Below are positions 1 through 8,065 of a stretch of 64,000 nucleotides of DNA, piece by piece. Source of the stretch: Aquabacter sp965279295. GTDB taxonomy: Bacteria > Pseudomonadota > Alphaproteobacteria > Rhizobiales > Xanthobacteraceae. Under the pieces are notes generated by a model. That model was not told the DNA's origin. It ran no database searches and was given only the letters and a program-made list of their open reading frames with translations. Positions within the stretch are counted from its first letter, which is position 1. The number at the start of each line of letters is the position of its first letter. The translations under genes were made by a program, and so were the position numbers. The stretch is taken from the NCBI GenBank assembly GCA_965279295.1, contig CBDIHQ010000005.1; one strand, 5' to 3'.

Positions 1-128
1 GCGCTGAAGCTGCTGCTCGGCGAGGAGAAGGGGCGATCGCCCCCACCGAAGCCACGATCACGCGGCGGTGCGAAGTCGTCATCAAAACCGCGACGGCGCG
101 GCTCTCGGAAGTCTCGGTTACGGCTCAT
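1..128 (-). CDS. Cold-shock-domain protein, 5' end only (cut by window edge)
   Basis: Only the first 42 codons are inside the window. The minus-strand reading starts MSRNRDFREPRRRGFDDDF and continues with Arg, Asp, Gly and Ser-rich sequence. Cold-shock (CspA-type) proteins of Hyphomicrobiales often carry such a low-complexity Arg/Asp-rich N-terminus ahead of one or two cold-shock domains, which bind single-stranded nucleic acid. The domain itself (RNP motifs) lies outside the window, so this rests on the N-terminal signature alone. The ATG has a weak GGAA ribosome-binding site about 7 bases upstream. Confidence 0.6.
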   Translation of the reverse strand, partial: MSRNRDFREPRRRGFDDDFAPPRDRGFGGGDRPFSSPSSSFS

Positions 129-483
129 GTCTATTTCCGTTGAGGTCAGGTCGCCAATCTTGGCTGGGCCATCCACCAATTGCTGATCGTGTTGGTGCTT
201 ATTGCTCACGTCTTCAAGGGACCCGTAGAACTCCTGACGACACGTTCAAATCAGCTACCCTTTTATCGCCTCGCAGCCTAATGGATACTCCCGGCACAGC
301 ACGCGAAACGAACATACATACGCGCAGCAGACCGGCATTTCCGAGACTAACACATATCCGTGACGATTTGGTACATGAATGTTTACGGTATTTGGCGCAT
401 TATCTCGTCCCTGCCCGGCGCGGTTGTGAGCGTCTCCGCGCCCGCGTTGCGAGATCCTTCTGGGGCAGGCCCAGGATAGGACC
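129..483. other. Gene-free stretch between the cold-shock gene and sulP
   Basis: This 355-base region separates two divergent starts and must hold both promoters and leaders. It is less GC-rich than its surroundings. Open frames that cross it have no family signature and run into sulP in another frame. I see no clear -35/-10 pair, repeat or RNA gene. A long 5' leader would be typical of a cold-shock mRNA, but nothing here proves one. Confidence 0.4.
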
Positions 484-2163
484 ATGACGTATCTGGCCGG
501 CCCAGCGGCGGGTCCGCGCGCTCCACAGCGCGATGGACTGGTGCCGAAACTCATCACGATGATGCGGCAGGGCTATGGCCTTGCCGATCTGCGCAGCGAT
601 GCCCTCGCCGGTCTCACGGTCGCCATCGTCGCACTGCCGCTGGCCATGGCTCTCGCCATTGCCTCCGGCGCCGCGCCGGAAACCGGTCTTGTCACAGTGG
701 TGATCGCGGGTTTCCTGATTTCCGCCCTGGGCGGCAGCCGTTCGCAGATCGGTGGCCCCACGGGGGCGTTCGTCGTGGTGGTGGCGAATGTCATTTCCCA
801 CCACGGCTTCGACGGGCTCATCCTGGCGACCCTGATGGCGGGGGTGATGCTGGTGGCGGCCGGGGCCGCGCGCCTCGGCAATTACATGCGCTATATCCCC
901 GAGCCGGTGGTGACGGGGTTCACGGCCGGCATCGCGGTGATCATCTTTTCCAGCCAGGTGAAAGACTTCTTCGGCCTGTCGATCACCCAACTGCCGGCAG
1001 CATTCCTTGAGCAATGGGAGACACTGCTCACGCATTTCGACACCCTGTCGTTCGCCACCACAGGCCTGTCGGTGGCGGCGCTGGCGATCATCCTGGTGTT
1101 GCGGCGTTTCGTGCCCAAGGCGCCGGGCTTTCTCGTAGCGGTGCTGCTGGGCGCGGTCATGGTGCCGCTGTTCCATCTGCCGGTTGCCACCATCGGCTCG
1201 CGCTTCGGCGAGCTGCATGGCTCGATCCCCATGCCGAGCTTTCCCGTGATCACCCTGTCCAGGCTGGTGGATCTCCTGCCGAGCGCGTGCACCATCGCTT
1301 TCCTCGCGGGAGTGGAAAGTCTTCTCTCCGCAGTGGTCGCGGACGGAATGACGGGCGGCCGGCACCGCCCCAATGCGGAACTGGTGGCGCAGGGCGTCGC
1401 CAACGCCGCCTCCGCTCTGTTCGGTGGCCTGCCCGCCACCGGCGCCATCGCCCGCACGGCCACCAATATCCGGGCCGGCGGGCGCTCGCCCATGGCGGGC
1501 ATTCTCCACGCGGTGTTTGTGCTGGCGGTGATGCTCGTGCTGGCGCCGTTCGCCGTCTACATCCCCCTCGCGAGTCTTGCGGCCATCCTGATGGTGGTGG
1601 CCTGGAACATGAGCGAGATGGACAAGATGCGCCATCTCATGACAGCGCCGCTGGGCGATCGGGTTTTGCTTCTGTTGACCTTCGCTCTCACCGTTACCGT
1701 CGATCTGACGGTGGCAATTGCCGCCGGCGTGGTGCTCGCGGCCCTTTTCTTCATGCACCGCATGGCCCAGAGCGCGAGCATCCTTCCCCTTGAGGCTGAC
1801 GGCGAAGAAGACACCCGCGCGGGTCTGCCGCCGGGGGTCGAGGTGTTTGATGTGCGCGGGCCGCTGTTCTTCGGCGCTGCCGCGCGGCTCTCGGAGGTTC
1901 TCGACCAGATAGGCCAGCCACCGCGCGTCTTCATTCTGCGCATGGAGGAGGTGCCGCTGATTGATGCCACCGGGGTCGCCGCCGTGAAGGATTTCCTGCG
2001 CCGCTGCCAGGCTGGCGGCACCAAGGTCATCCTTTCCGGCTTGAAGCCTCAGGCGGCTGAGGTGCTGCGCCGCATGGGGCTTTCCGCAATCCACGGCAAG
2101 ATCGCCTTCGTGCCGGACTACCCCGCCGCCTTGGCGCTGGCGTCCCGCATGCCGGCTGCGTGA
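484..2163 (+). CDS. SulP-family anion transporter with STAS domain
   Basis: This 559-residue protein fits the SulP (SLC26) family of inner-membrane anion transporters, whose bacterial members carry sulfate, bicarbonate or dicarboxylates. Residues about 30-410 are a series of hydrophobic segments, beginning near ALAGLTVAIVALPLAMALAI and including the GGSRSQIGGPTGAF stretch typical of SulP transport domains. Residues about 445-555 form a cytoplasmic STAS domain, with the characteristic segment PLIDATGVAAVKDF. The ATG follows an AGGA-type ribosome-binding site. The stop lies 8 bases before the next gene's start, so the two are probably co-transcribed. The substrate cannot be read from sequence. 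Confidence 0.9.
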   Translation: MTYLAGPAAGPRAPQRDGLVPKLITMMRQGYGLADLRSDALAGLTVAIVALPLAMALAIASGAAPETGLVTVVIAGFLISALGGSRSQIGGPTGAFVVVVANVISHHGFDGLILATLMAGVMLVAAGAARLGNYMRYIPEPVVTGFTAGIAVIIFSSQVKDFFGLSITQLPAAFLEQWETLLTHFDTLSFATTGLSVAALAIILVLRRFVPKAPGFLVAVLLGAVMVPLFHLPVATIGSRFGELHGSIPMPSFPVITLSRLVDLLPSACTIAFLAGVESLLSAVVADGMTGGRHRPNAELVAQGVANAASALFGGLPATGAIARTATNIRAGGRSPMAGILHAVFVLAVMLVLAPFAVYIPLASLAAILMVVAWNMSEMDKMRHLMTAPLGDRVLLLLTFALTVTVDLTVAIAAGVVLAALFFMHRMAQSASILPLEADGEEDTRAGLPPGVEVFDVRGPLFFGAAARLSEVLDQIGQPPRVFILRMEEVPLIDATGVAAVKDFLRRCQAGGTKVILSGLKPQAAEVLRRMGLSAIHGKIAFVPDYPAALALASRMPAA

Positions 2164-2171
2164 GGACGACA

Positions 2172-2813
2172 ATGGCTGAGGCTGCGCCACATTCCCATTC
2201 CCACGTTCCGGCCCATGACGGCACCGCCATCGCCGCGCCCCGCTCGCCAGAGACCCTGGGCCTGCTGAAGGGGCGGCGCTCCCTACCGCTGCGCTCCCTG
2301 GTCGAGCCTGGCCCGAATGCGCAAGAGATCGAGACCATGCTGACACTCGCCGCGCGGGTGCCCGATCACGGCCGTCTGGTGCCATGGCGCTTCATTCTGC
2401 TGCAGGGAGAGGCGCGCGCGGTCGCGGGGGAGCGGTTCGACGCGCTTTATCTCCGGGAAAATCCGGATCTTCCGGCGGTAAAAGGCGATATGTGGCGCAC
2501 CTATATGCTGCGGGCGCCGCTGACGGTGGTTGCTGTGAGTCGGACGGATCCGGCCTCCAGGATTCCAGAGTTCAACCAGATCCTCTCGGTCGGCGCGGCC
2601 TGCATGAACTTGATCAACGCCGCGACGGCGCTGGGCTATGCCGCGCACTGGCTGCTGAAATGGCCGGGCCGCGACCCTGAAGCGGCGGCGCTGCTTGGGG
2701 TAGGGCCAAGCGAGCGTGTCGCCGGCTTCATTCATGTGGGAAGCCCGGCGGAGCATGTTGGTGATCGCGCGCGCCCTGCTTTGGCGGACATCGCCGAGAT
2801 CTGGCAGCCTTAG
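2172..2813 (+). CDS. Nitroreductase-family protein (YdjA-like)
   Basis: This 213-residue protein belongs to the FMN-dependent nitroreductase family. After a His-rich N-terminal tail (HSHSHVPAHDG) comes LAARVPDHGRLVPWRF, close to the R-x-PDHG-x-x-x-PWRF segment of YdjA-type members that contributes to FMN binding. Its physiological substrate is unknown. I chose ATG 2172 because GAGGACGA lies just upstream. A GTG at 2160 overlapping the sulP stop is an alternative that adds four residues. It sits 8 bases after sulP, pointing to one transcript, although no functional link between the two is established. Confidence 0.85.
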   Translation: MAEAAPHSHSHVPAHDGTAIAAPRSPETLGLLKGRRSLPLRSLVEPGPNAQEIETMLTLAARVPDHGRLVPWRFILLQGEARAVAGERFDALYLRENPDLPAVKGDMWRTYMLRAPLTVVAVSRTDPASRIPEFNQILSVGAACMNLINAATALGYAAHWLLKWPGRDPEAAALLGVGPSERVAGFIHVGSPAEHVGDRARPALADIAEIWQP

Positions 2814-2828
2814 AACAGGCTGGCCGGG

Positions 2829-3068
2829 TCAGTGGGCGAGATTGGCCTCGGTGCGGGCGGCCGAGCGGGCATAGCGCCAAGTGTAGTAGAGGGCCGGCAC
2901 GGAAAAGATGACCATCAGCCCGTATTCGCCGATTTCCCCAAGGTTCAACAGTCCGGCCACAGCCCAGCCGCCTGCGAGCGCGGTCGCGATGGTCTGCACG
3001 CCGACGAATACGGTGGCGCTGGCGACGGTGAGCATATTGGCGCCATGGGCGTCGGACTTGCCTGTCAT
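2829..3068 (-). CDS. Small predicted membrane protein, 79 aa
   Basis: I do not recognise a named family. The sequence has a short polar N-terminus (MTGKSDAHG), a hydrophobic stretch at about residues 12-42, and a second at about 47-63 (EYGLMVIFSVPALYYTWRY) ending in basic residues. It is probably an inner-membrane protein with two helices. A good GAGGGA ribosome-binding site sits directly upstream of the ATG. It converges on the nitroreductase gene and diverges from the gamma-glutamyltransferase gene. Codon use matches its neighbours, which supports a real gene. Confidence 0.65.
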   Translation of the reverse strand: MTGKSDAHGANMLTVASATVFVGVQTIATALAGGWAVAGLLNLGEIGEYGLMVIFSVPALYYTWRYARSAARTEANLAH

Positions 3069-3241
3069 TCCCTCAATCTCCTGTCCGCCGCTTGGGCGGG
3101 GACCCGCCGCTCAGTGCGGGTCTATCTTGCGCTTTCGGCCCGGTTCGGGAACAACCCGAGGGGGTAAAGCGGATTGAAATTCGGCGCGGACACTGCGACG
3201 CGACAGCGTTGGGGTCAAGTGCCGGTCCTTCGGAGAGCACC

Positions 3242-4837
3242 ATGCACGAGAGCACGAGATGTGGACGCGGCGTGGTCGCGGCGCCGCACAATCTGGCAGT
3301 CGAAGCGGGGCAGGAGGTGCTGCGGGAGGGCGGCAACGCGCTTGAGGCGGCGCTGACTGCTGCCGCGACCATCGCCGTGGTCTATCCCCATATGAACCAT
3401 CTCGGCGGCGACGGCTTCTGGCTGATCCGCGAGCCCTCCGGCCGAGTGCACTATATCGAGGCGTGCGGTTTCGCTGGCGAAAAGGCGACGATTCCATTCT
3501 ACCGCGACCAGGAATACGAGGCGATCCCGCTCCGGGGGCCGCTCGCTGCGCTGACTGTGCCCGGCGCGGTCGGTGGGTGGCGGCTGGCGCACGAATGGGC
3601 GCGTGCGGCGGGTGGTCGGATGCCGCTGCCCGAACTTTTCGGCCGCGCCGTCGCCCATGCCCGCGCCGGTGTGCCCGTGACGCGCTCGCAAGTTGCCCTG
3701 ACAACGGAAAAGCGCGCGGAACTCGAGCCTTCGCCAGGCTTTGCCGAGACTTTCCTGCCGGATGGTAAGGTGCCGGAACTCGGGCAGGTCGTGGCAAACC
3801 CGCGTCTCGCGGACACGCTGGAGCATCTCGCGCGGGCAGGGCTCGACGATTTCTATCGCGGCGATATCGGCCGGGAGATCGCCGCGGACCTTGAAAAGAT
3901 CGGCAGCCCGATCACGCGCGCCGACATCAGCCGCTATTCCGCCGTCACCCGTAAGCCGTTGTCGGTCCGGCTGGACTGCGGTGAAGTGTTCAACGCGCCG
4001 CCGCCCACGCAGGGGCTGGCCTCGCTCATCATCCTCGCCCTGTTCGACCGGCTCGGGGTGAAGCGCGCCGAGGGATTCGAGCATATCCACGGGCTGGTGG
4101 AGGCCACCAAGCGTGCTTTCCTGGTGCGCGATGCGGTGGTGCGGGATTTCGATGCTCTGCGCCACGACCTCTCAGCCTTGCTGAGCCCTGAGGCTTTGGA
4201 TGCGGATGCGGGCAAGATCGACATGCGCCGGGCCTTGCCGTGGCCGCAGCCGGCACAGCGGGGCGACACCATCTGGCTCGGCGCCGCCGACACGTCCGGG
4301 CTGGTGGTCTCCTATATCCAATCGATCTTCTTCGAGTTCGGCTCCGGCTGCGTCCTGCCGACCACAGGCGTACTGATGCAGAACCGGGGCGCCAGTTTCT
4401 CGCTGGATAAAAAGGCGGTGAACCCGCTCGAGCCCGGCCGCCGGCCGTTTCACACGCTCAATCCCGCGCTGGCGGTGCTGAACGATGGCCGCGTCATGGG
4501 CTACGGCACCATGGGCGGGGAAGGTCAGCCGCAGACCCAGGCTGCGGTATTTACCCGCCATGTGCTCTTTGGGGAGCCGCTGGGTGCTGCGATCGAAGCG
4601 CCGCGTTGGCTGCTGGGGCGTACATGGGGATCGGTGCAGACCAATCTGCGCCTTGAAAACCGCTTCGACGACAGCGTGATTTCCCAGTTGCGCTCCGCCG
4701 GCCATGACCTCGAGGTGCTGCCCGAGGCGTTTTCCGACACCATGGGCCACGCCGGGGCCGTTATCCTCCATCCCAACAAGGGTGGGGTAGAGGGTGCCCA
4801 CGACCCGCGGGCGGACGGGGGCGCGGCGGGCGTTTGA
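3242..4837 (+). CDS. Gamma-glutamyltransferase-family protein
   Basis: This 531-residue protein is an Ntn-hydrolase of the gamma-glutamyltranspeptidase family. These enzymes are made as precursors that cleave themselves before a catalytic Thr, then transfer or hydrolyse gamma-glutamyl groups, for example from glutathione. The N-terminus reads GVVAAPHNLAVEAGQEVLREGGNA, split here by description, a usual family opening. The likely nucleophile is Thr351 in AADTSGLVVSYIQS. The C-terminal GTMGGEGQPQTQ matches the conserved glycine-rich segment. No signal peptide is visible, so the protein may be cytoplasmic, unlike periplasmic Ggt. ATG 3242 has GGAGAG upstream. Upstream in-frame codons lack family similarity. 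Confidence 0.85.
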   Translation: MHESTRCGRGVVAAPHNLAVEAGQEVLREGGNALEAALTAAATIAVVYPHMNHLGGDGFWLIREPSGRVHYIEACGFAGEKATIPFYRDQEYEAIPLRGPLAALTVPGAVGGWRLAHEWARAAGGRMPLPELFGRAVAHARAGVPVTRSQVALTTEKRAELEPSPGFAETFLPDGKVPELGQVVANPRLADTLEHLARAGLDDFYRGDIGREIAADLEKIGSPITRADISRYSAVTRKPLSVRLDCGEVFNAPPPTQGLASLIILALFDRLGVKRAEGFEHIHGLVEATKRAFLVRDAVVRDFDALRHDLSALLSPEALDADAGKIDMRRALPWPQPAQRGDTIWLGAADTSGLVVSYIQSIFFEFGSGCVLPTTGVLMQNRGASFSLDKKAVNPLEPGRRPFHTLNPALAVLNDGRVMGYGTMGGEGQPQTQAAVFTRHVLFGEPLGAAIEAPRWLLGRTWGSVQTNLRLENRFDDSVISQLRSAGHDLEVLPEAFSDTMGHAGAVILHPNKGGVEGAHDPRADGGAAGV

Positions 4838-4850
4838 AGCGACAGGGCTG

Positions 4851-4885
4851 AAAATAGAAAAGCCCCCGGCGCGACGCCGGGGGCT
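4851..4885 (-). terminator. Rho-independent terminator of the Gln-rich protein gene
   Basis: An 11-bp perfect stem (4861-4871 with 4875-4885, loop CGA) reads AGCCCCCGGCG against its complement. On the minus strand it is followed by a T-rich tract (4860 down to 4851, TTTCTATTTT). The tract lies on the minus-strand side, so it should mainly stop transcription of the gene ending at 4909. It may also serve the converging gamma-glutamyltransferase gene. Confidence 0.85.
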
Positions 4886-4908
4886 CGTGAACTGCGTTGG
4901 CGCGGCAA

Positions 4909-5112
4909 TTATTTATCGCGGCGCTGCTGATCCTTCTGATGCTCCTGCCGGCCGCCCTGCTGCTGACCGGCATCCTTCTGGCCACCCTGCTGGTGGCTGC
5001 CCTGCTGCCCCGGACGCTGGCCGGGAACCTGCTGCTCATGCTGCTGGTCGGGCTTCGCGTGTCCGCCCTGCTGCTGATTCTTCTGGTTCTGGGAATCCTG
5101 ATCGCGATTCAT
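4909..5112 (-). CDS. Glutamine/glycine-rich small hydrophilic protein, 67 aa
   Basis: No family is recognised. The protein starts MNRDQDSQNQKNQQQGG and is low-complexity throughout: 23 of 67 residues are Gln, with frequent Gly, His, Asp and Arg and no hydrophobic core, so it is probably disordered. A strong AGGAGG ribosome-binding site lies 5-6 bases before the ATG, and a textbook terminator follows in the right direction, making it an independent one-gene unit. A longer upstream frame to 5232 lacks a ribosome-binding site. Its role is unknown. Desiccation- or stress-related hydrophilins have similar composition, but that is only an analogy. Confidence 0.6.
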   Translation of the reverse strand: MNRDQDSQNQKNQQQGGHAKPDQQHEQQVPGQRPGQQGSHQQGGQKDAGQQQGGRQEHQKDQQRRDK

Positions 5113-5213
5113 GATTTCCTCCTGGGCTGGCTGGTTGTTTTGCCCCAAGCAATTGCCCCAAGACCAAATCAACGCACAGCATGCACCCTGGTTCCGTCGC
5201 CCGGTGCCAAAAC

Positions 5214-5246
5214 AAAAAAAGGCCCCGCTCACGCAGGGCCTTTTTG
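5214..5246 (-). terminator. Terminator of carD
   Basis: The hairpin GGCCC...GGGCC (5221-5225 with 5236-5240) is flanked by seven A and five T on the plus strand, giving T-tracts in both directions. It lies 26 bases after the carD stop on the minus strand and 100 bases upstream of the next gene, so it most likely ends carD transcription. Confidence 0.85.
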
Positions 5247-5271
5247 CAATCCCAATAGGGAATGGCGGGAC

Positions 5272-5868
5272 TCAGGCGGCCTCTTCGGCCTCGGGTTCCA
5301 GGTCGGCCTCGGCCTCGATCTCGACGTCCGCTTCCTTGGCGGCGCCGCGACGCGGGCCCTTCTGAAGGTTCTGCTCGATCATCTTCACCGATTCGGTCTC
5401 GGTGATGTTCTCGACGGCGGACAACTCACGGGCCATGCGGTCGAGCGCGGCTTCATAAAGCTGACGCTCGGAATAGGACTGCTCGGGCTGCGCGTCGGAG
5501 CGATAGAGATCGCGCACCACTTCCGAGATGGCGATGAGATCGCCGGAATTGATCTTTGCCTCATATTCCTGGGCGCGACGGCTCCACATGGTGCGCTTCA
5601 CGCGGGCGCGACCCTTGAGGGTTTCGAGCGCCTTGGCGACCACGGGGGCCTCGGAAAGCTTTCGCATGCCGACGGTTGCGACCTTGGGGACCGGGACCCG
5701 CAGCGTCATCTTGTCCTTGTCAAAGGCGATGACGAACAGTTCAAGCTTGAAGCCAGCGACTTCCTGCTCTTCGATCGATACGATACGGCCGACACCGTGC
5801 GAGGGGTAAACGATATGCTCGCCCGTCTTGAAACCAAGGCGAGCCTGCGCAGTCTTCTTTATCGACAT
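5272..5868 (-). CDS. carD: CarD-family transcriptional regulator
   Basis: This 198-residue protein fits the CarD/CdnL family, which binds the RNA polymerase beta subunit and stabilises open promoter complexes rather than binding a specific operator. The N-terminal Tudor-like domain (about residues 8-70) begins GFKTGEHIVYPSHGVGRI, the family hallmark, followed by IEEQEVAG and the helical DNA-contacting domain (about 75-165). The C-terminus is an acidic Ala/Glu tail. ATG 5868 is preferred because AGGAG stands 11 bases upstream. A GTG four codons earlier overlaps that site. The gene is monocistronic with its own terminator. Confidence 0.93.
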   Translation of the reverse strand: MSIKKTAQARLGFKTGEHIVYPSHGVGRIVSIEEQEVAGFKLELFVIAFDKDKMTLRVPVPKVATVGMRKLSEAPVVAKALETLKGRARVKRTMWSRRAQEYEAKINSGDLIAISEVVRDLYRSDAQPEQSYSERQLYEAALDRMARELSAVENITETESVKMIEQNLQKGPRRGAAKEADVEIEAEADLEPEAEEAA

Positions 5869-6257
5869 GCTGTTGACCACTCCTGATCCGGCCCTGAGGC
5901 CGGATCGTTAGCGCGCGAAAGCCCTTCGGGCGAAAGCCCTGGCGATGACGCACCTTGCGCTGGCGACTGAACCGTGGTCGGAACGCCCATCGGTCCGCTA
6001 AGTCAATCGAAGGCCAAGCTTGATCCGCAGCATCCGCGCCGTCTTCGTCGGCTGAATGCCTTAATTCTCGCCCCTAAGTTCCCGAGAATGCGCCAATGTC
6101 TAGGCACGATGCGGATGGTGCAGGAAGCAATCGACTGTAAAAGCTTGTATAACACAAAAACTGCCTGAATCAAAGCCTTGGTCGATTTGCCATTGCAAGG
6201 CGCGCGCGGTTCTGACAGGCGCCGACCAAATCATAGCGAATTCGGGTTCGGTTCAAG

Positions 6258-6279
6258 GATATAAGTATTTCCTTATATC
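6258..6279 (+). promoter_or_regulatory. Candidate SahR-type operator upstream of ahcY
   Basis: The 8-bp arms GATATAAG (6258-6265) and CTTATATC (6272-6279) form a perfect palindrome with a 6-base centre, about 83 bases before the ahcY start. Methionine-cycle genes of alphaproteobacteria, ahcY included, are reported targets of SahR, an ArsR-family repressor using AT-rich ATATAA-type palindromes. The form and place fit. The assignment is from memory of that motif and no regulator gene is in the window. Confidence 0.4.
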
Positions 6280-6288
6280 GTGTTTGAT

Positions 6289-6306
6289 GCATGGGTCGTC
6301 CCATGC
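6289..6306 (+). other. Short perfect hairpin in the ahcY leader
   Basis: GCATGGG (6289-6295) pairs with CCCATGC (6300-6306) around a TCGT loop, 56 bases before the ahcY start. It has no T-tract, so it is not a terminator. It may be a second operator half or a structured 5' leader element. It could also be chance. Confidence 0.35.
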
Positions 6307-6361
6307 TACAGGCTCGCGCAAGCTAGCGGCGCCGAAGTGCGCCCAGACGGAGTGAGAGCCC

Positions 6362-7756
6362 ATGACCGATTATGTGGTGAAGGATATCAATCTCGCGGAT
6401 TGGGGCCGCAAGGAGCTCGATATCGCCGAGACCGAAATGCCCGGCCTGATGTCGACCCGCGCGGAATACGGCCCCTCGCAGCCGCTCAAGGGCGCCCGCA
6501 TCGCCGGCTCGCTCCACATGACGATCCAGACCGGTGTGCTGATCGAGACCCTGCAGGCGCTGGGCGCCGACATCCGTTGGGCCTCCTGCAACATCTATTC
6601 GACCCAGGACCACGCTGCGGCCGCCATCGCCGCCGCGGGCATTCCGGTGTTCGCCGTCAAGGGTGAGAGCCTTGAGGAATACTGGGACTACACCCACCGC
6701 ATCTTCGAGTGGGCCGATGGCGGCGCGCCGAACATGATCCTGGACGACGGCGGCGACGCCACCCTCCTGGTTCACCTGGGGCTTCGCGCCGAAAACGGCG
6801 ATACGGCGTTCCTGGATGGTGCCACCAATGAGGAAGAATCGGTTCTCTTCGCGTCCATTAAGCGCCGGCTGGTAGACAAGCCGGGCTGGTACACCATGCT
6901 GGCGAAGTCGATCCGCGGCGTGACCGAGGAAACCACCACGGGCGTGCACCGTCTCTATGAGATGCAGAAGAAGGGCATTCTGCTCTGGCCTGCCATCAAT
7001 GTGAACGACAGCGTCACCAAGTCGAAGTTCGACAACCTCTACGGCTGTCGCGAGAGTCTGGTGGACGGCATTCGCCGCGGCACGGACGTGATGATGGCTG
7101 GCAAGGTCGCCATGATCGCCGGCTTCGGCGACGTGGGTAAAGGCTCGGCGGCTTCGCTGCGCAATGCCGGTTGCCGCGTGATGGTGTCGGAAGTCGACCC
7201 CATCTGCGCCCTGCAGGCCGCCATGGAAGGCTATGAAGTCACAACAATGGAGGACGCGGCCGGCCGCGCCGACATCTTCGTGACCGCCACCGGCAACCTC
7301 GACGTGATCACGGTCGATCACATGCGCGCCATGAAGGACCGGGCGATCGTCTGCAACATCGGCCACTTCGACAGCGAAATTCAGGTCGCGGGCCTGAAGA
7401 ACTTCAAGTGGCACAATGTGAAGCCGCAGGTGGACGAGGTCGAATTCCCCGACAAGAAGCGCATCATCCTTCTCTCCGAAGGTCGCCTCGTGAACCTCGG
7501 CAATGCCACCGGCCACCCGAGCTTCGTCATGTCCGCGTCCTTCACCAACCAGACGCTGGCGCAGATCGAGCTTTGGACCAAGCCGGGCCAGTACGAGAAG
7601 AAGGTCTACACGCTGCCCAAGACCCTCGACGAGAAGGTGGCCTTGCTCCATCTCGAAAAGATCGGCGTGAAGCTCACCAAGCTCACCAAGCAGCAGTCGG
7701 ATTATATCGGCGTGGCTGAGGACGGCCCGTTCAAGCCTGAGCTGTACCGCTACTGA
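6362..7756 (+). CDS. ahcY: Adenosylhomocysteinase
   Basis: This 464-residue enzyme hydrolyses S-adenosylhomocysteine to adenosine and homocysteine in the cytoplasm, removing the product inhibitor of methyltransferases and feeding the methionine cycle. The NAD-binding loop GFGDVGKG is at residues 254-261. DNLYGCRESLVDGI, just before it, and the C-terminal KPELYRY are family signatures. Its length equals typical bacterial AhcY. The ATG has only a weak purine-rich site. metZ, another methionine-cycle gene, lies 20 kb away, but no methionine gene adjoins ahcY. Confidence 0.97.
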   Translation: MTDYVVKDINLADWGRKELDIAETEMPGLMSTRAEYGPSQPLKGARIAGSLHMTIQTGVLIETLQALGADIRWASCNIYSTQDHAAAAIAAAGIPVFAVKGESLEEYWDYTHRIFEWADGGAPNMILDDGGDATLLVHLGLRAENGDTAFLDGATNEEESVLFASIKRRLVDKPGWYTMLAKSIRGVTEETTTGVHRLYEMQKKGILLWPAINVNDSVTKSKFDNLYGCRESLVDGIRRGTDVMMAGKVAMIAGFGDVGKGSAASLRNAGCRVMVSEVDPICALQAAMEGYEVTTMEDAAGRADIFVTATGNLDVITVDHMRAMKDRAIVCNIGHFDSEIQVAGLKNFKWHNVKPQVDEVEFPDKKRIILLSEGRLVNLGNATGHPSFVMSASFTNQTLAQIELWTKPGQYEKKVYTLPKTLDEKVALLHLEKIGVKLTKLTKQQSDYIGVAEDGPFKPELYRY

Positions 7757-7771
7757 GTCGGCCTCAAATCT

Positions 7772-7801
7772 CTCCGGCGCGGCGCGTTTTCCGCGCCGGA
7801 G
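7772..7801 (+). terminator. Strong hairpin after ahcY
   Basis: CTCCGGCGCGG (7772-7782) pairs perfectly with CCGCGCCGGAG (7791-7801) around an 8-base loop, 15 bases after the ahcY stop. No T-run follows, so it may act as an mRNA 3' end stabiliser or a weak terminator rather than a classical intrinsic one. Confidence 0.55.
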
Positions 7802-8065
7802 CAGCCTTGTACATGTTGCGGCGCGCAAATTCCCATCGTGGCGGGTTCACGCGCATTGTCATCGCGCCCGAAGGGAGCTAGGTGTGAGCTGTCGCTGGAC
7901 GCTGCGACATGCGCGTTGCCGGGGGGCTGCCTTGAACGGTATCGACGATGCGTCGGGATGGACCCGCGCGGTGTGCGATCGTGAACAGTGCCCTGAAATC
8001 AAGCGCCTATCCCGTTACCCTGGGGCGGCTCCTGCTGCCTCGCTGTGGTTGAGCGCGCTTTGCCA
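7802..8065. other. kup upstream region
   Basis: The 309 bases between ahcY and kup contain the ahcY hairpin and then about 260 bases with no supported gene. A GTG at 7884 with a GGGAG site upstream opens a 63-codon frame, but its Cys/Arg-rich product resembles nothing and overlaps the kup start. I see no confident promoter or riboswitch. Confidence 0.35.

Larger units (their letters stand above)
5869..6361. other. Gene-free stretch between carD and ahcY
   Basis: This 493-base region lies between two divergent genes. It is AT-richer than the surrounding genes around 6050-6290. It holds the candidate SahR-type palindrome (6258-6279) and a 7-bp hairpin (6289-6306), both described separately. 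The rest shows no gene, no tRNA and no known riboswitch consensus. In particular I do not see a convincing SAH riboswitch in front of ahcY. Confidence 0.5.

Noticed and set aside
400..2385. 661-codon open frame antisense to sulP
   Set aside because: It is a high-GC shadow: product rich in His, Arg, Gln and Gly with no domain, no ribosome-binding site, and it lies opposite a well-supported SulP gene.
4897..5886. Leu-rich plus-strand frame resembling a membrane protein
   Set aside because: It is the reverse of CAG-rich codons of the Gln-rich gene and runs on antisense through carD. Terminator and ribosome-binding signals belong to the minus strand.
6180..6361. SAH riboswitch before ahcY
   Set aside because: The leader lacks the conserved SAH-riboswitch core and stems. 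The AT-rich palindrome fits a protein operator better.
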